Part shown: piece by piece, positions 35,167 through 45,395 of the stretch
Layout: each line of letters begins with the position of its first letter
How positions within the stretch are numbered: the stretch's first letter is position 1
Assembly (NCBI RefSeq): GCF_004791585.1
Contig: NZ_SRUU01000008.1
Span: 62,001 to 126,000 of the forward strand
Length of the DNA stretch: 64,000 nucleotides
From: Mesorhizobium sp. M1C.F.Ca.ET.210.01.1.1
GTDB taxonomy: Bacteria; Pseudomonadota; Alphaproteobacteria; Rhizobiales; Rhizobiaceae
Direction: 5' to 3'
Notes under the pieces: generated by a model
The model's database searches: none
Told to the model about the DNA's origin: nothing
The model's input: the letters and a program-made list of their open reading frames with translations, nothing else
Position numbers and translations under genes: made by a program

Positions 35167-36030
35167 CTAGGTTGACGGGGCGTCCGGCGTATTGCCGGCG
35201 ACAGAGCTGCCTGCGTCCTGCTGCTCGCGTGCCAAGCGGTCACGTGCCTGGCTGCGCTCGATCATACGTGAGGACCAGATTGCGACCTCGTAGAGAATGA
35301 TGGTCGGGACGGCGAGGCCGCACTGGCTCAAGGGATCGGGCGGCGTCAGCACCGCGGCAACCACGAAAGAAAGGACGATCGCCCATTTGCGCTTGTCGGC
35401 CAACGCCTGCGACGACAGCAGGCCGACGCGCGTCAAAAGGCTGGTCACCACCGGCAATTGGAACACCAGGCCGAAGGAGAAGATCAGCGTCATGATCAGG
35501 CTGAGATACTCCGACACCTTCGGCAGCAGCGATATCTGCACCTGGTCATCGGTGCCGACCTGCTGCATGGCGAGGAAGAACCACATCACCATCGGGGTGA
35601 AGAAGAAATAGACCAGCGAGGCGCCCATCAGGAACAGGATGGGCGACGCGATGAGGAACGGCAGGAAAGCGCTGCGTTCGTTCTTATAGAGGCCCGGCGC
35701 GATGAACTTGTAGATCTGCGTGGCGATCAGCGGAAATGCGATCACCATACCGCCGAACATGGCGAGCTTCACCTGGGTGAAGAAGAACTCCTGCGGCGCG
35801 GTGTAGATCAGCTCGACCTTGTGCGGATCGAGCCCTGCCCATTGTGTCGCCCATTTGAAGGGGATGACCAAAAGGTTGAACAGGCGCTTGGCGAAGAAAA
35901 AGCAGACGAGAAAGGCGACGAAGAAGCCGCCCAACGACCAGATCAGGCGGCGGCGCAGCTCGATAAGGTGCTCGATCAGCGGCGCCGACGACTTCTCGAT
36001 TTCTTCCCTTTCCTTGTCCGAAACGCTCAC
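35167..36030 (-). CDS. tatC: Twin-arginine translocase subunit TatC
   Basis: This 287-aa protein with six membrane helices is the Tat signal-peptide receptor. Family signatures are LIEHLIELRRRL near the N-terminus, FAPGLYKNERSAFLPF and the last loops before helices 5 and 6. The start is GTG 36030, overlapping the tatB stop (GTGA). The C-terminal tail is longer than in E. coli and Ala/Gln-rich. Confidence 0.95.
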   Translation of the reverse strand: MSVSDKEREEIEKSSAPLIEHLIELRRRLIWSLGGFFVAFLVCFFFAKRLFNLLVIPFKWATQWAGLDPHKVELIYTAPQEFFFTQVKLAMFGGMVIAFPLIATQIYKFIAPGLYKNERSAFLPFLIASPILFLMGASLVYFFFTPMVMWFFLAMQQVGTDDQVQISLLPKVSEYLSLIMTLIFSFGLVFQLPVVTSLLTRVGLLSSQALADKRKWAIVLSFVVAAVLTPPDPLSQCGLAVPTIILYEVAIWSSRMIERSQARDRLAREQQDAGSSVAGNTPDAPST

Positions 36031-36740
36031 TTGGCGGCTCCCGCCGTCTTCTTGGTGTCGGCGGCCTTCTTTGTGGCCGGCTTCTTCGCCGCAGCGGGCT
36101 TTGCCTCGGCCTTGGGAGTCAGCTTCTTGGCGGGCGCGGCAGCCCTTGCTGAGGCCGCCGACGGTTTAGCCGACGCTTTCACGGCCGGCGCCTTGGATGC
36201 TGCTGTTTTCGCCGCGGCTCCGGGAGCCTTTGCCTTGGAGGTCGCTGCCTTTTTCGCCGGCTGGGCCGGCACTGCGGTCTCGACCGCTGAAGCGGTCACG
36301 GAGGCGTCGGTCATGGCCGGAAAGACCGGCGCGGCCGGCGCAGCTTCGGTTCTCGTAACACCGGGCATTTCCGTCGCGCCGTTCTTGAGCGGCTCGGCCG
36401 CCTGCAGCTCCGATGCAGCCGGATCGGCCGGTTTCGGCTTCATCATCGTATCGACGCCGGCGCGCACATCGGCCGCTGCCTGCTCGAACGGATTGAGCTG
36501 CTTGCGGACTTCGGTCATCGGATTGAGGCTGCGAAGGCTATCGATCGAACTCTTGACGTCGTCGAGTTCGGCTTCCTTCAGGGCGTCGTTGAACTGCTTC
36601 TGGAAGTCAGCCGCCATGGCGCGCAATTTGGCCGCGGTGCGGCCGAAAGTACGCAGCATGCTGGGCAAATCCTTCGGCCCGACGACCACGATCATGACGA
36701 CCGCGATCACCAGCAGTTCGCTCCAACCGACTTCGAACAT
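36027..36740 (-). CDS. tatB: Twin-arginine translocase subunit TatB
   Basis: This 237-aa protein has an N-terminal helix (MFEVGWSELLVIAVVMIVVVGP), the TatB hinge GPKDLP and an amphipathic helix. A ~150-residue Ala/Lys/Pro low-complexity tail makes it longer than the ~170 aa of E. coli TatB. It acts with TatC in substrate recognition. It is 44 bp after tatA. Confidence 0.94.
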   Translation of the reverse strand: MFEVGWSELLVIAVVMIVVVGPKDLPSMLRTFGRTAAKLRAMAADFQKQFNDALKEAELDDVKSSIDSLRSLNPMTEVRKQLNPFEQAAADVRAGVDTMMKPKPADPAASELQAAEPLKNGATEMPGVTRTEAAPAAPVFPAMTDASVTASAVETAVPAQPAKKAATSKAKAPGAAAKTAASKAPAVKASAKPSAASARAAAPAKKLTPKAEAKPAAAKKPATKKAADTKKTAGAAK

Positions 36741-36784
36741 GGCAATCTATTCCAACAAGAGCTGTTCCAAGGAGAGCCCGGGGC

Positions 36785-37003
36785 TCAGCTCTTGCTGACC
36801 TTTTCCTTGCCCGGCGAAACGGTCTCGTCGGCACGGTGCTCGACGGTGCGCTTGTCGTCAGCGTCGTCGTCCGCCATGCCCTTCTTGAAGCTCTTGATGC
36901 CCTTGGCCATGTCGCCCATCAGCTCGGGGATCTTGCCGCGGCCGAACACCAGAAGCACGATGACCAGCACGATCATCCAATGCCAAATCGAAAACGAACC
37001 CAT
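36785..37003 (-). CDS. tatA: Twin-arginine translocase subunit TatA
   Basis: This 72-aa protein has one N-terminal helix ([17 protein letters not shown]), the FGRGKIPEL hinge and an amphipathic helix ([15 protein letters not shown]), with an acidic/basic tail. It forms the Tat pore ring. First gene of tatABC. Confidence 0.95.
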   Translation of the reverse strand: MGSFSIWHWMIVLVIVLLVFGRGKIPELMGDMAKGIKSFKKGMADDDADDKRTVEHRADETVSPGKEKVSKS

Positions 37004-37183
37004 AACAATCTCTCTCGAATGTTTTCCCTCGGCGATGATCTATGCGTTTTCGCCCGGGGATTCAAACATAACCGCAATGAAGTTGATAAAATGGCTGGCG
37101 GATGTCACGCACTTTCGGCGTGAGCGCCTTGCTACGAATCCGCGCAGGCTCTCCGCATAGACAATGCACAGCCGTTTTTGCGC

Positions 37184-37939
37184 TCAATCTTCCGTGACGC
37201 GCGGCGTGAGCAGCCCGAGTTCCTCGAGGTCGATATCCGTCAGCGCATCCTCGTCCTCGGCCAGCGCCTCCGGATCGGATGGCGGCACCGGGATCGAGAA
37301 ATTAGACGGCATGCGCGTCGACAACAGCCCAGCACCCTTCAGCTCTTCCATGCCGGGCAGGTCGCGGATCTCCTCCAGCGCAAAGTGATCGAGGAAGGCG
37401 TCGGTCGTGCCATAGGTCACCGGCCGTCCGGGCGTGCGCCGCCGACCGCGCATCCTGACCCACTCCGTTTCCAAGAGTGTGTCCAGCGTGCCTTTGGAGG
37501 TCTCGACGCCCCTGATGTCCTCGATCTCGGCGCGCGTCACCGGCTGGTGGTAGGCGATGATGGCCAGCACCTCGAGCGCCGCACGGGAGAGCTTTCTCTG
37601 CTGCACCGAGTCCCTGCTCATCAGGAAAGCGAGATCGCCGGCGGTCCGGAACGCCCAGGCGTCGCCGACCCGCACCAGGTTCACCCCGCGCTTGGCGTAG
37701 ATTTCCTGCAGATCGGCCATCGCCGCCGCGATGTTGAGGCCCTCGGGCAGGCGTGCCGCGAGTTGCCTTTCGCTAACCGGCTCGGCGCTGGCGAAGATGA
37801 TCGCCTCGGCCATGCGGACGGCTTCCGACAATTGCAGCCGTTCGGCGGGGTTCTCGAGGGAACCCTGTTCAGTCATCTCGTCTTCCGGTTCGTCGTCGAC
37901 CTTGAACGGGATGACCGAAGCGTTGGCGCGTTCGCTCAT
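37184..37939 (-). CDS. scpB: Segregation and condensation protein ScpB
   Basis: This 251-aa winged-helix protein partners SMC and ScpA in chromosome condensation. Core signatures are EAIIFASAEPVSERQLA and ALEVLAIIAYHQPVTRAEIEDIRGV, then GRPVTYGTTDAFLDHF. Start ATG 37939 overlaps the scpA stop (ATGA). The N-terminal 20 residues are acidic and non-conserved, and the tail is acidic. Confidence 0.94.
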   Translation of the reverse strand: MSERANASVIPFKVDDEPEDEMTEQGSLENPAERLQLSEAVRMAEAIIFASAEPVSERQLAARLPEGLNIAAAMADLQEIYAKRGVNLVRVGDAWAFRTAGDLAFLMSRDSVQQRKLSRAALEVLAIIAYHQPVTRAEIEDIRGVETSKGTLDTLLETEWVRMRGRRRTPGRPVTYGTTDAFLDHFALEEIRDLPGMEELKGAGLLSTRMPSNFSIPVPPSDPEALAEDEDALTDIDLEELGLLTPRVTED

Positions 37940-38778
37940 GATACCACCTCGACTGCCCTGACCTCTTGCGCGCGGCCGCGCAGATAAAGCGGCGCGAAGA
38001 CCTGGTCCTGCCGCACTTCCAGCTTGCCCTCGCGCACCATTTCGAGCGTGGCCGCGAAGGAACTCGCCACCGCAGTGCGCTTCTCCTCCGGAGCCGCCAG
38101 ATATTCGATCAGGAAGCTGTCGAGCGCCGTCCAGTCGCTCAGCGTGCCGACCAGCCTTGCCAGCACCTCGCGCGCGTCCTTCAGGGACCACACGGCGCGC
38201 CTTGCGATCGTCACGTTGTTGATCGCCTGCCGCTGGCGCTGCTGCGCGTAGGCGGTCAGAAGATCGTAGAGCGAGGCCGAATAGGTGTTGCGCTTCTCGA
38301 CGATCACCATTTCAGGCATGCCGCGCGCGAACACGTCGCGGCCGAGCCGGTTGCGGTTGACCAGCCTTGCCGAGGCATCGCGCATCGCCTCAAGCCGTTT
38401 CAGCCGGAACTGCAGCACCGCCGCCAGTTCCTCGCCGCTTTCGCCCTCTTCGCCCGGCTGTTTCGGGATCAAAAGCTTCGACTTGAGGAAGGCAAGCCAC
38501 GCCGCCATCACCAGATAGTCGGCCGCAAGCTCGAGCCTCAGCTCCCTCACCTTCTCGATGAAGGCCAGATACTGCTCGGCAAGCGCCAGGATCGAGATGC
38601 GGGCGAGATCGACCTTCTGGTTGCGCGCCAGGTGCAGGAGAAGGTCGAGCGGCCCCTCGAAGCCGGCGACATCGACCACCAGCGACGGATCGCCGGTAAG
38701 GCGTGAATCGTCGTTCTCGGCCCACAGACGGTCCATCGGTGCGGCCTTCGCGGCCTTGCTGTCCAATGTTTCCGCCAC
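37936..38778 (-). CDS. scpA: Segregation and condensation protein ScpA
   Basis: This ~280-aa kleisin subunit of the SMC complex contains FEGPLDLLLHLARNQKVDL, the conserved N-terminal SMC-contact motif, and a C-terminal helical domain. I placed the start at GTG 38778, which has GAAGGGCAA before it; the next ATG is 38736 and an in-frame ATG at 38862 would overlap nagZ by 62 bp. It is translationally coupled to scpB. Confidence 0.9.
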   Translation of the reverse strand: MAETLDSKAAKAAPMDRLWAENDDSRLTGDPSLVVDVAGFEGPLDLLLHLARNQKVDLARISILALAEQYLAFIEKVRELRLELAADYLVMAAWLAFLKSKLLIPKQPGEEGESGEELAAVLQFRLKRLEAMRDASARLVNRNRLGRDVFARGMPEMVIVEKRNTYSASLYDLLTAYAQQRQRQAINNVTIARRAVWSLKDAREVLARLVGTLSDWTALDSFLIEYLAAPEEKRTAVASSFAATLEMVREGKLEVRQDQVFAPLYLRGRAQEVRAVEVVS

Positions 38779-38800
38779 TTGCCCTTCTATCCCCTTCGGT

Positions 38801-39820
38801 TCAGGCCACCGCTTCGAAATAGGTGGCGAATTCCGCGCGTATCGCGCTTTCGTCCGCGACATCGCGGTTCTTTATATAGGTCAGCGCCCGCTCCGCTCTC
38901 GCCAAGGACTTGCCTGCGAGCGCCGTCGTGCGCGACGCGATGCCGGACATTTCCTCGAAAACGCCGTTGCAGTGAAGGACGAGATCGACGCCGGCCGCAA
39001 GGATCGCGGCCGCCTTTGTCGGGAAATCCCCAGAAAGTGCCTTCATCGACGTGTCGTCGCTCATCAAGAGCCCGTCGAAGCCGATCTCGCCGCGGATCAC
39101 CTCATTGACGACCTTGGCCGAGGTCGTTGCCGGATTGGCCGGGTCGACGGCGCTGTAGACGACATGCGCCGTCATCGCCATCGGCAGGTGGTTGAGCGCC
39201 TTGAACGGGGCGAAATCATGTCGCTGCAATTCGGCGAGCGGCGTGTCGACCGTCGGCAGCGCGAAATGCGTATCGGCAAAGGCGCGGCCATGTCCGGGAA
39301 TGTGCTTCATTACCGGCAGGACACCGCCCGACATCAGGCCTTCGGCCGACGCCCGGCCGAGCTCGATCACGGCGCTGGGCTCCTTGCCATAGGCACGAGC
39401 GCCGATGACGTCGCTGGCACCTTCGACCGGCACATCGAGCACCGGCAGGCAATCGGCGGTCACACCATGCCGAAGGAGGTCGAAGGCATGCAGTCGCGCC
39501 AGCAACCATGCGGCGCGGCGGCCGGCCTCGCGATCGTCGCGCCAAAGAGCGCCGATCGCGCCGCCTGCGGGATAGTTCGGCGCCAGCGGCGGCCGCAGGC
39601 GCTGCACCCTGCCGCCTTCCTGGTCGATGAAGACCGGAGCGTCCGGCCGGCCGACGCAGTCGCGCATCGAGGCCACCAAGTCGCGGATCTGTTCGGTCTC
39701 GCTGACGTTGCGCGCAAACAGGATGAAGCCCCAGGGGCGTTCGTCGCTGTAGAAACGGATTTCCTCGGGAGTGAGCGATTTCCCGGCGCAGCCGAGGATC
39801 ATGGATTTTGATTCGGTCAT
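38801..39820 (-). CDS. nagZ: Beta-N-acetylhexosaminidase NagZ (GH3)
   Basis: This 339-aa cytosolic glycosidase cuts GlcNAc from anhydro-muropeptides in peptidoglycan recycling. GH3 NagZ signatures are VMKHIPGHGRAFADTHFALP (the His acid/base loop) and LLMSDDTSM (nucleophile Asp). ATG 39820 was preferred over an in-frame ATG 10 codons upstream. It precedes scpA by 22 bp in the same operon and follows the SPOR gene terminator. Confidence 0.94.
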   Translation of the reverse strand: MTESKSMILGCAGKSLTPEEIRFYSDERPWGFILFARNVSETEQIRDLVASMRDCVGRPDAPVFIDQEGGRVQRLRPPLAPNYPAGGAIGALWRDDREAGRRAAWLLARLHAFDLLRHGVTADCLPVLDVPVEGASDVIGARAYGKEPSAVIELGRASAEGLMSGGVLPVMKHIPGHGRAFADTHFALPTVDTPLAELQRHDFAPFKALNHLPMAMTAHVVYSAVDPANPATTSAKVVNEVIRGEIGFDGLLMSDDTSMKALSGDFPTKAAAILAAGVDLVLHCNGVFEEMSGIASRTTALAGKSLARAERALTYIKNRDVADESAIRAEFATYFEAVA

Positions 39821-39903
39821 GGATAGAACCTTAGGGCTTTGGGAACGCAAAGGGAATCACCCCTGCCCGCGGCCGCCTGAATGCCCGGAGCCGTCCACAA
39901 CGA

Positions 39904-39937
39904 AAAGCCGGCGCCGCCCCGCGGCGGCGCCGGCTTT
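39904..39937 (-). terminator. Terminator after the SPOR gene
   Basis: A 15-bp perfect stem AAAGCCGGCGCCGCC/GGCGGCGCCGGCTTT with a 4-base loop is followed on the minus strand by TCGTT. It lies 17 bp after the SPOR gene stop and 83 bp before nagZ, so the dgt-argS-SPOR block and the nagZ block are probably separate transcripts, at least in part. Confidence 0.78.
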
Positions 39938-39953
39938 GAAAGGTCCAGCGTGA

Positions 39954-42900
39954 TCAGCGCGACACGAAGCAGGTGCCACCGGCCGCCTTGTAGCTGGTGC
40001 ACAGGCTGATCGCGTCGTTGCGCGACTGCGCCGGCACGCGGACGCGATAGAAAGTGCCCTTGCCGGCGATCTCCGCCTTGACGATGTTGGCTGTGCGCCC
40101 GGCGAGCACGCTGCCGTAGCGGCGCTGCAGGTCCTGGTAGGTCGACTGGGCGCTTTCAACCGTCGGCTGCGAGGCGATCTGCATCGACCACGACCCGCCG
40201 CCGGCGGAGGCTGTCGCCGGATCGATGGAGGCGACCTGGTCGGGCTTGACCTCGCCGACGATATCGACCGGCTGGTCGGACGGGCGCGGCGGCGCCACCG
40301 GCACCTTCGCCGGCGTGTTGGTCGACTGGGCCTTGGCTTCGGCCTTCGGCGCGGTGACGGGCTTCGCCGGCTTGGCGATCTCACCCTGGCCGGAATCCGC
40401 CTGATCCGGCGTCTGCTCGGCGGCCGACGCGACGGTACCGGTCGGTTGGCCATCGCCCTGCCCGGCCGGAGCGACATGCTGCGGCTCCGGATCGGCCGGC
40501 TCCGTCGCCGCGACTTGCGGCGCGGCAGGAACCGGATCCTCGCGCGGAACCAGCGAGCCGTCAGGCTTCACCATCATGGTCTTGACCTTGCGCGGCGCAA
40601 CGGCGACCACGTCGTTGCTGGTCCCCTTGTCGGCCTCCTGCAGCACCTGGGCGATGCGGTCTTCCGATTTCGGCGCCGGCGCGGCCAGCTTCGCGCTGTC
40701 GGGCGCCGCGGCCTGGGTGCCAGCCGGCGCCGCGGCTTCCGGACCCGACGCTGCCGCGCTCGGATTGCCCGCTGCATCCGTGCCCGGCGCTGCATCGGTG
40801 TCGTCAGGCGAAAGATCGACGATCCGGCTCTGCGGCGGCTCCTTCGACGCCACGTCGATCGGCTCCTCGGTATTGGTCACCAGTTTCTGCTGCACCGGCT
40901 CTGCGGGCTTGGCCGTCCCACCCTTGGCCACGGCGTCATAGACCTTGTTGTCCTGGTTCGGCACCACCGTGCCGCCCGGGTTTTCCGGCTTGACCTTGAT
41001 CGGCGAATTGTCGGCCTTCACGATCACCGGCGCTTCGCTGCCGCCCTTGCCGCCAAAGGAGAAGGCAAGAGCGCCGAGACCGCCGGCGATCACCACGGCA
41101 CCGACAAGCGCGGCAACCATCATGCCCCGGCTGCGCGGCTTCGCGGCTTCGCGTTCGGCAAGGCCCGGCACGGTCATCGCCTCGTCGAGTTCGGGATCGT
41201 AATCGAGCTCGTCGGCGGCGAATTCGTCAGCCTGCGAAACCGGGCGACTGCCGGGCAAATCGTCCGCATCGAACGCGCTTGCGGCCGCGGCATAGGACGG
41301 GGCCGCCGGAGCGGCGGGCGTCTCGGCGCGCAGCTCGTGACGATCATAGCCGGTCTTGAATCCGGTGTTGTAGGATTCGTCCTCGTAGCCGCGGCTCTGC
41401 ACCGGAGCAGCCGCGATCTCGGTCGCGTTCATCTCGCTGAGCAGGCCCGCGAATTCGGCATCGAGATCATCATAGGCGGGTGCCGCCGGCTGATCCTCCT
41501 CGAAGCTGAGCTCCGGGATATCGAGATCGTCGGCCAGCGCCACCACGCGCTCCGGCACGTCGACCGTCTCGACATCGGGCATTTCCTCCTCATGGCGAGG
41601 CGGCGGCGCCGAGGTTGGCTTGGCGAAGGTGGAATAATCCTTCGCCGGCTCGTCACGATAGGCAGGCACCGCCATCTGCGGCGCCGGCTCGGTGTAGTCC
41701 GAATAGTCCCTCACCGGCTCGTCACGATAGGCGGGAGCCGCCATTTGCGGCGCCGGAGTCGCCGCCTGTGGCGCGAACGACGCCTGCGCAGGCGCGGCAA
41801 CCGGGTTCACGCGACTCCATGATCGTGACGGCGCATCCTGCTCGATGCCCTTGACCAAGGCGGCATCGAAAGCCTCGTCGTCGAAATCGATGCTCGGTTC
41901 GGCATCCTGTTCGGCTGCTTCGAAGCCCTGCCGGTCGAGTTCGCCGGCGAGCTGCGTATCGAGATCGGCATCGGCGAGCTGAACGGCCTGCTCGTCGCGC
42001 GCAGGCTCATGCTCGTCGAGATCCCAATCGAGATCGTCGGCAGCGACGGCAGCCTGCTGGCCGGTGTGGCTGGCCGGCTGCGGCGCCAACGCGGGTTCTT
42101 TGGCGACTGGAGCGGGGGCGACCGGAATAGGAGCGACCGGGGCCGGCGCAACCGGAATGGGCCGCGCGGTCATGGCGCCGAGCAGCGCGTTGAGTTCGTC
42201 TTCCAGGCTCCGCTCGCCGGCGGTCGCAGCCGGCTTGGCGGGCTCGACCGTCGCTACCGGCGCTACCAGCGGAACCGGTGCCGTCACGGCCGGGGCAGGC
42301 TGAGCGAAAGACGGCTCAGCCGCGGCCGAGGGCTCGACAGCGGGAACTTCCGGTTCCTCGGCCAGGGCGTCACCGAAGTTGAGCTCGAAATCGTCTTCAA
42401 GGACCTGATCGGTTGCGCCCTGCTGGTCAGCGACGGGTTCGGGTTCGACGGCGGCGGCCTCCGGCTCGGCAAGGGCGTCACGGAAGCTGAGCTCGAAATC
42501 GTCTTCGAGGACCGGCTCCGCGACCTCCTCGTGATCGGCAACAGGCTCCTGATCGGCGGCGGGTTCGGGATCGGCGGCGAAATGCGCGACTTCTGCAGGC
42601 GCCTCGACGGCCTGCGGCTCACCGTCATCGACCGACAGCTCCTCTTCCAGGATCAGGCCCTGCGCCTGATTGGGGTCCATGTCGACATCGGCCATTGCCT
42701 CATCGAACTGGGCCTCATCGAATTGGGCCTCGTCGAATTGGGCCTGATCGAACTCGCCGTCGAAATCTTCGCCGGCGATCGGCTGGTCGGCAACGGCGCG
42801 AGCCTCGATCGGCTGAACGTCGGCGGCTTCGGGCTGCTCGATCTCGCGATCATCGAACGCCAGCTCGTCCTCAAGCGACATCTGGACCGCATTGTCGAAA

Positions 42901-43472
42901 TCGGCGTCGAGTGCCGTCTCGGCCGCAGGTTCGACAGCCGCCGCGGCGCTGTGGCCCGTGTCGCGGTCTGTCCGGAATCCTTCATCCAGCGAAGCCGCCA
43001 TTTCCTGGTCGATGGAAACGTCGTCCTGAAGTGGGGAGACTTCCAGGGAACTCGCGACCGCGTGGTCGAAATCATCGTCGAAGGCGGTGTCGGCGGCCGG
43101 CTCAGGCGCACTGGGTGTGGCAAAGTGGGCGTGATCGGCCGCATCGTCAAAGACGAAATCCTGTTCAAAGGAAGCGGCAAGCTCGTCCTCGGTGAGAGCG
43201 GCATCGGCGGCTTCGTAAGCCGGTTCGTGCTGGACTGCCTGCTGCGGAACCTCGGCAGCGTCGAATTCGCCCATCAGCTCCTTTTCGAGGTCGATGTCGA
43301 AATCGGCAGCCTTCGCAGTCTGGTTTGCGGGCGCGGCCTTTGCGGCCACCGGCGTCTGCGGCCTGACCGGCTGACGCGGGTCGAAACCCATGATCCGGGT
43401 CAGTTCCGCGAACGGATCGTCTTCGGAGATGTGGTTGTTTGCTGCTGCTTTCAGCTGGGTTCTGTCTGCCAT
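39954..43472 (-). CDS. Giant acidic SPOR-domain membrane protein
   Basis: This 1172-aa protein has a ~780-residue acidic, low-complexity cytosolic region, one membrane helix (MMVAALVGAVVIAGGLGALAFSF, about residues 782-806), a Pro/Ala/Lys linker, and a C-terminal SPOR domain (about residues 1093-1172). SPOR domains bind denuded glycan strands at division septa. The acidic region has tandem repeats (EAQFD units, and two copies of VLEDDFELSFRDALAE-like blocks). It lies downstream of argS and before nagZ, an order conserved in rhizobia. Function is probably in envelope or division organisation. Confidence 0.85.
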   Translation of the reverse strand: MADRTQLKAAANNHISEDDPFAELTRIMGFDPRQPVRPQTPVAAKAAPANQTAKAADFDIDLEKELMGEFDAAEVPQQAVQHEPAYEAADAALTEDELAASFEQDFVFDDAADHAHFATPSAPEPAADTAFDDDFDHAVASSLEVSPLQDDVSIDQEMAASLDEGFRTDRDTGHSAAAAVEPAAETALDADFDNAVQMSLEDELAFDDREIEQPEAADVQPIEARAVADQPIAGEDFDGEFDQAQFDEAQFDEAQFDEAMADVDMDPNQAQGLILEEELSVDDGEPQAVEAPAEVAHFAADPEPAADQEPVADHEEVAEPVLEDDFELSFRDALAEPEAAAVEPEPVADQQGATDQVLEDDFELNFGDALAEEPEVPAVEPSAAAEPSFAQPAPAVTAPVPLVAPVATVEPAKPAATAGERSLEDELNALLGAMTARPIPVAPAPVAPIPVAPAPVAKEPALAPQPASHTGQQAAVAADDLDWDLDEHEPARDEQAVQLADADLDTQLAGELDRQGFEAAEQDAEPSIDFDDEAFDAALVKGIEQDAPSRSWSRVNPVAAPAQASFAPQAATPAPQMAAPAYRDEPVRDYSDYTEPAPQMAVPAYRDEPAKDYSTFAKPTSAPPPRHEEEMPDVETVDVPERVVALADDLDIPELSFEEDQPAAPAYDDLDAEFAGLLSEMNATEIAAAPVQSRGYEDESYNTGFKTGYDRHELRAETPAAPAAPSYAAAASAFDADDLPGSRPVSQADEFAADELDYDPELDEAMTVPGLAEREAAKPRSRGMMVAALVGAVVIAGGLGALAFSFGGKGGSEAPVIVKADNSPIKVKPENPGGTVVPNQDNKVYDAVAKGGTAKPAEPVQQKLVTNTEEPIDVASKEPPQSRIVDLSPDDTDAAPGTDAAGNPSAAASGPEAAAPAGTQAAAPDSAKLAAPAPKSEDRIAQVLQEADKGTSNDVVAVAPRKVKTMMVKPDGSLVPREDPVPAAPQVAATEPADPEPQHVAPAGQGDGQPTGTVASAAEQTPDQADSGQGEIAKPAKPVTAPKAEAKAQSTNTPAKVPVAPPRPSDQPVDIVGEVKPDQVASIDPATASAGGGSWSMQIASQPTVESAQSTYQDLQRRYGSVLAGRTANIVKAEIAGKGTFYRVRVPAQSRNDAISLCTSYKAAGGTCFVSR
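42697..42756. repeat. 15-bp tandem repeat, four copies, within the SPOR gene
   Basis: Four 15-base units (GCCTCATCGAACTGG and near copies at 42697, 42712, 42727 and 42742) lie in frame and encode EAQFD-type pentapeptides on the minus strand. Copy number could vary between strains by slippage without a frameshift. Confidence 0.85.
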
Positions 43473-43575
43473 TATTGTTCCCGAACTCGCACACAGTCGG
43501 ACGCCATGGACGTCGCGCAGGGTTGGCCCTTACCAGCGCAATGTGGGCAAAAGGTGACAGGTGTTTTAGCAAAAC

Positions 43576-45333
43576 CTAACGCATTTCGGTAGGTGCATCA
43601 GCTCCTATCAGCGTCAGGCCGGAGGTCAAAACATCCGAAACAGCCTGCACCAGCCCTAGTCTGGCATGCGTCAATTGTGGGTCGTTAACCTTAACAAAAC
43701 GTAAGTCTGGGTTGTCGGTGCCCCGATTCCAGTGTGCGTGGAAGCTGGACGCCAGATCGTAGAGGTAGAATGCCAGCCGGTGCGGCTCCAGCGCAAGCGC
43801 CGCGGATTCGATTAGCCGGGGATATTCAGCCAGCTTCCGGATCAGGCCGATCTCGCCCTCATCCGTCAGCGAAGCAACCGAGGCCACAAGCCGGTTGCGG
43901 TCGAAATTCGCCTCGCCCAGTTGCTCGCTCGCCTGCCGGAACACCGAGTGGCAGCGCGCCGAGGCGTACTGGACATAAAACACGGGATTGTCCTTCGACT
44001 GCTCGGTGACCTTGGCGAAGTCGAAATCGAGCGGCGCGTCGTTCTTGCGGTAGAGCATCATGAAGCGGATCGGGTCGCGGCCGACCTCCTCCACCACGTC
44101 GCGCAGCGTGACGAAATCTCCTGACCGTTTCGACATCCGCACCGGTTCGCCGTCACGGAACAATTTCACCAACTGGCAGAGCAGAACCGTGAGCTTGACC
44201 GTGTCGCCGGCGACGGCCCGCGCCAGCGCCTCCAGCCGCTTGACGTAGCCGCCATGGTCGGCGCCGAGCACATAGATGAGATCGACGAAGCCGCGCTCGA
44301 CCTTGTCCTTCAGGTAGGCGACGTCGGCCGCGAAATAGGTGAAAGAGCCGTCCGACTTCACCAGTGCCCGGTCCATGTCGTCGCCGACCGCGGTCGACCG
44401 GAACAGCGTCTGCTCGCGGTCTTCCCAGTCGTCCGGCTTCTCGCCTTTGGGCGGCGGCAGCTTGCCCTTGTAGATATGCCCTTTGAGCGTCAGGTCGGCG
44501 ATCGCCGCGCGGATCTTCTTGGCGTTGTCGGCGTGCAGCGTGCGCTCGGAGAAGAACACGTCGTGATGCACGTTAAGCAGCGCCAGATCCTCGCGGATCA
44601 TCGCCATCATCGCGTCGACCGTGCGGTCCTTGACGATCGCCAGCGCTTCCTCTTCCGGCATTTCCAGCAGGCCGAGGCCGAACTCCTCGGCCAGAGTCTG
44701 GCCGACCGGAACCAGATAGTCGCCCGGATAGAGGCCTGGCGGGATCTCGCCGATGTCTTCGCCGAGCGCCTCGCGGTAGCGCAGCATGGCTGAGCGGCCG
44801 AGCACGTCGATCTGCGAGCCGGCGTCGTTGATGACATATTCCTTGGTCACATCGTAGCCGGCGAAGGCCATCAGGTTGGCGAGCGTGTCGCCGACAACGG
44901 CGCCGCGGCAATGTCCGACATGCATCGGGCCGGTCGGATTGGCCGAAACATATTCGACATTGGCCTTGCGGCCGCCGCCGATCCCGGAGCGGCCATAGTT
45001 GCGGCCCTCGCCGAGCAGCGCCGCGAGATGCGCCTGCCAGAACCCGTCCCTCAGCCTGAGATTGACGAAGCCCGGCCCGGCGATGTCGGCTGACGCGATA
45101 TCGGCATCGGCGCGCAGCGCCTCGGCCAGCCTTTCCGCCAGAGCGCGCGGGTTCTGTCCAGTGGGCTTCGCCAACACCATGGCAGCATTGGTGGCAAGAT
45201 CGCCGTGGCTGGCGTCGCGCGGCGGCTCAACCGCGATGCGCGACAGGTCGAGCGGCCCGCCATCCTTGTCCTTCAGATCGAGGGCTTCGACAGCTTTTAC
45301 GATCCGCGCGTTGAAATCGGCGAAGATATTCAT
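43576..45333 (-). CDS. argS: Arginyl-tRNA synthetase
   Basis: This 585-aa class I synthetase charges tRNA-Arg. The HIGH-type motif is in [14 protein letters not shown] and the KMSKS-type motif in [13 protein letters not shown]. The N-terminal Add1 domain ([18 protein letters not shown] onward) and the C-terminal DALR domain ([13 protein letters not shown]) are present. The ATG at 45333 was preferred over an in-frame ATG 16 codons upstream. 62 bp after dgt. Confidence 0.97.
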   Translation of the reverse strand: MNIFADFNARIVKAVEALDLKDKDGGPLDLSRIAVEPPRDASHGDLATNAAMVLAKPTGQNPRALAERLAEALRADADIASADIAGPGFVNLRLRDGFWQAHLAALLGEGRNYGRSGIGGGRKANVEYVSANPTGPMHVGHCRGAVVGDTLANLMAFAGYDVTKEYVINDAGSQIDVLGRSAMLRYREALGEDIGEIPPGLYPGDYLVPVGQTLAEEFGLGLLEMPEEEALAIVKDRTVDAMMAMIREDLALLNVHHDVFFSERTLHADNAKKIRAAIADLTLKGHIYKGKLPPPKGEKPDDWEDREQTLFRSTAVGDDMDRALVKSDGSFTYFAADVAYLKDKVERGFVDLIYVLGADHGGYVKRLEALARAVAGDTVKLTVLLCQLVKLFRDGEPVRMSKRSGDFVTLRDVVEEVGRDPIRFMMLYRKNDAPLDFDFAKVTEQSKDNPVFYVQYASARCHSVFRQASEQLGEANFDRNRLVASVASLTDEGEIGLIRKLAEYPRLIESAALALEPHRLAFYLYDLASSFHAHWNRGTDNPDLRFVKVNDPQLTHARLGLVQAVSDVLTSGLTLIGADAPTEMR

Positions 45334-45395
45334 TGGGTGTGCTCTGGGCTTTAAAGAGGCGACCGGCTGCCTGGCCGGCAAAATCGTGGCTCGCC

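Noticed and set aside
42697..42756. Four 15-bp tandem units considered as a CRISPR-like or regulatory array.
   Set aside because: Units are directly adjacent with no spacers, in frame, and encode EAQFD peptides, so they are a coding repeat.
42009..43592. A 527-codon plus-strand frame opposite the SPOR gene.
   Set aside because: Gly/Arg/Leu-rich sequence arises from the antisense of acidic repeats; there is no ribosome site and no signature.
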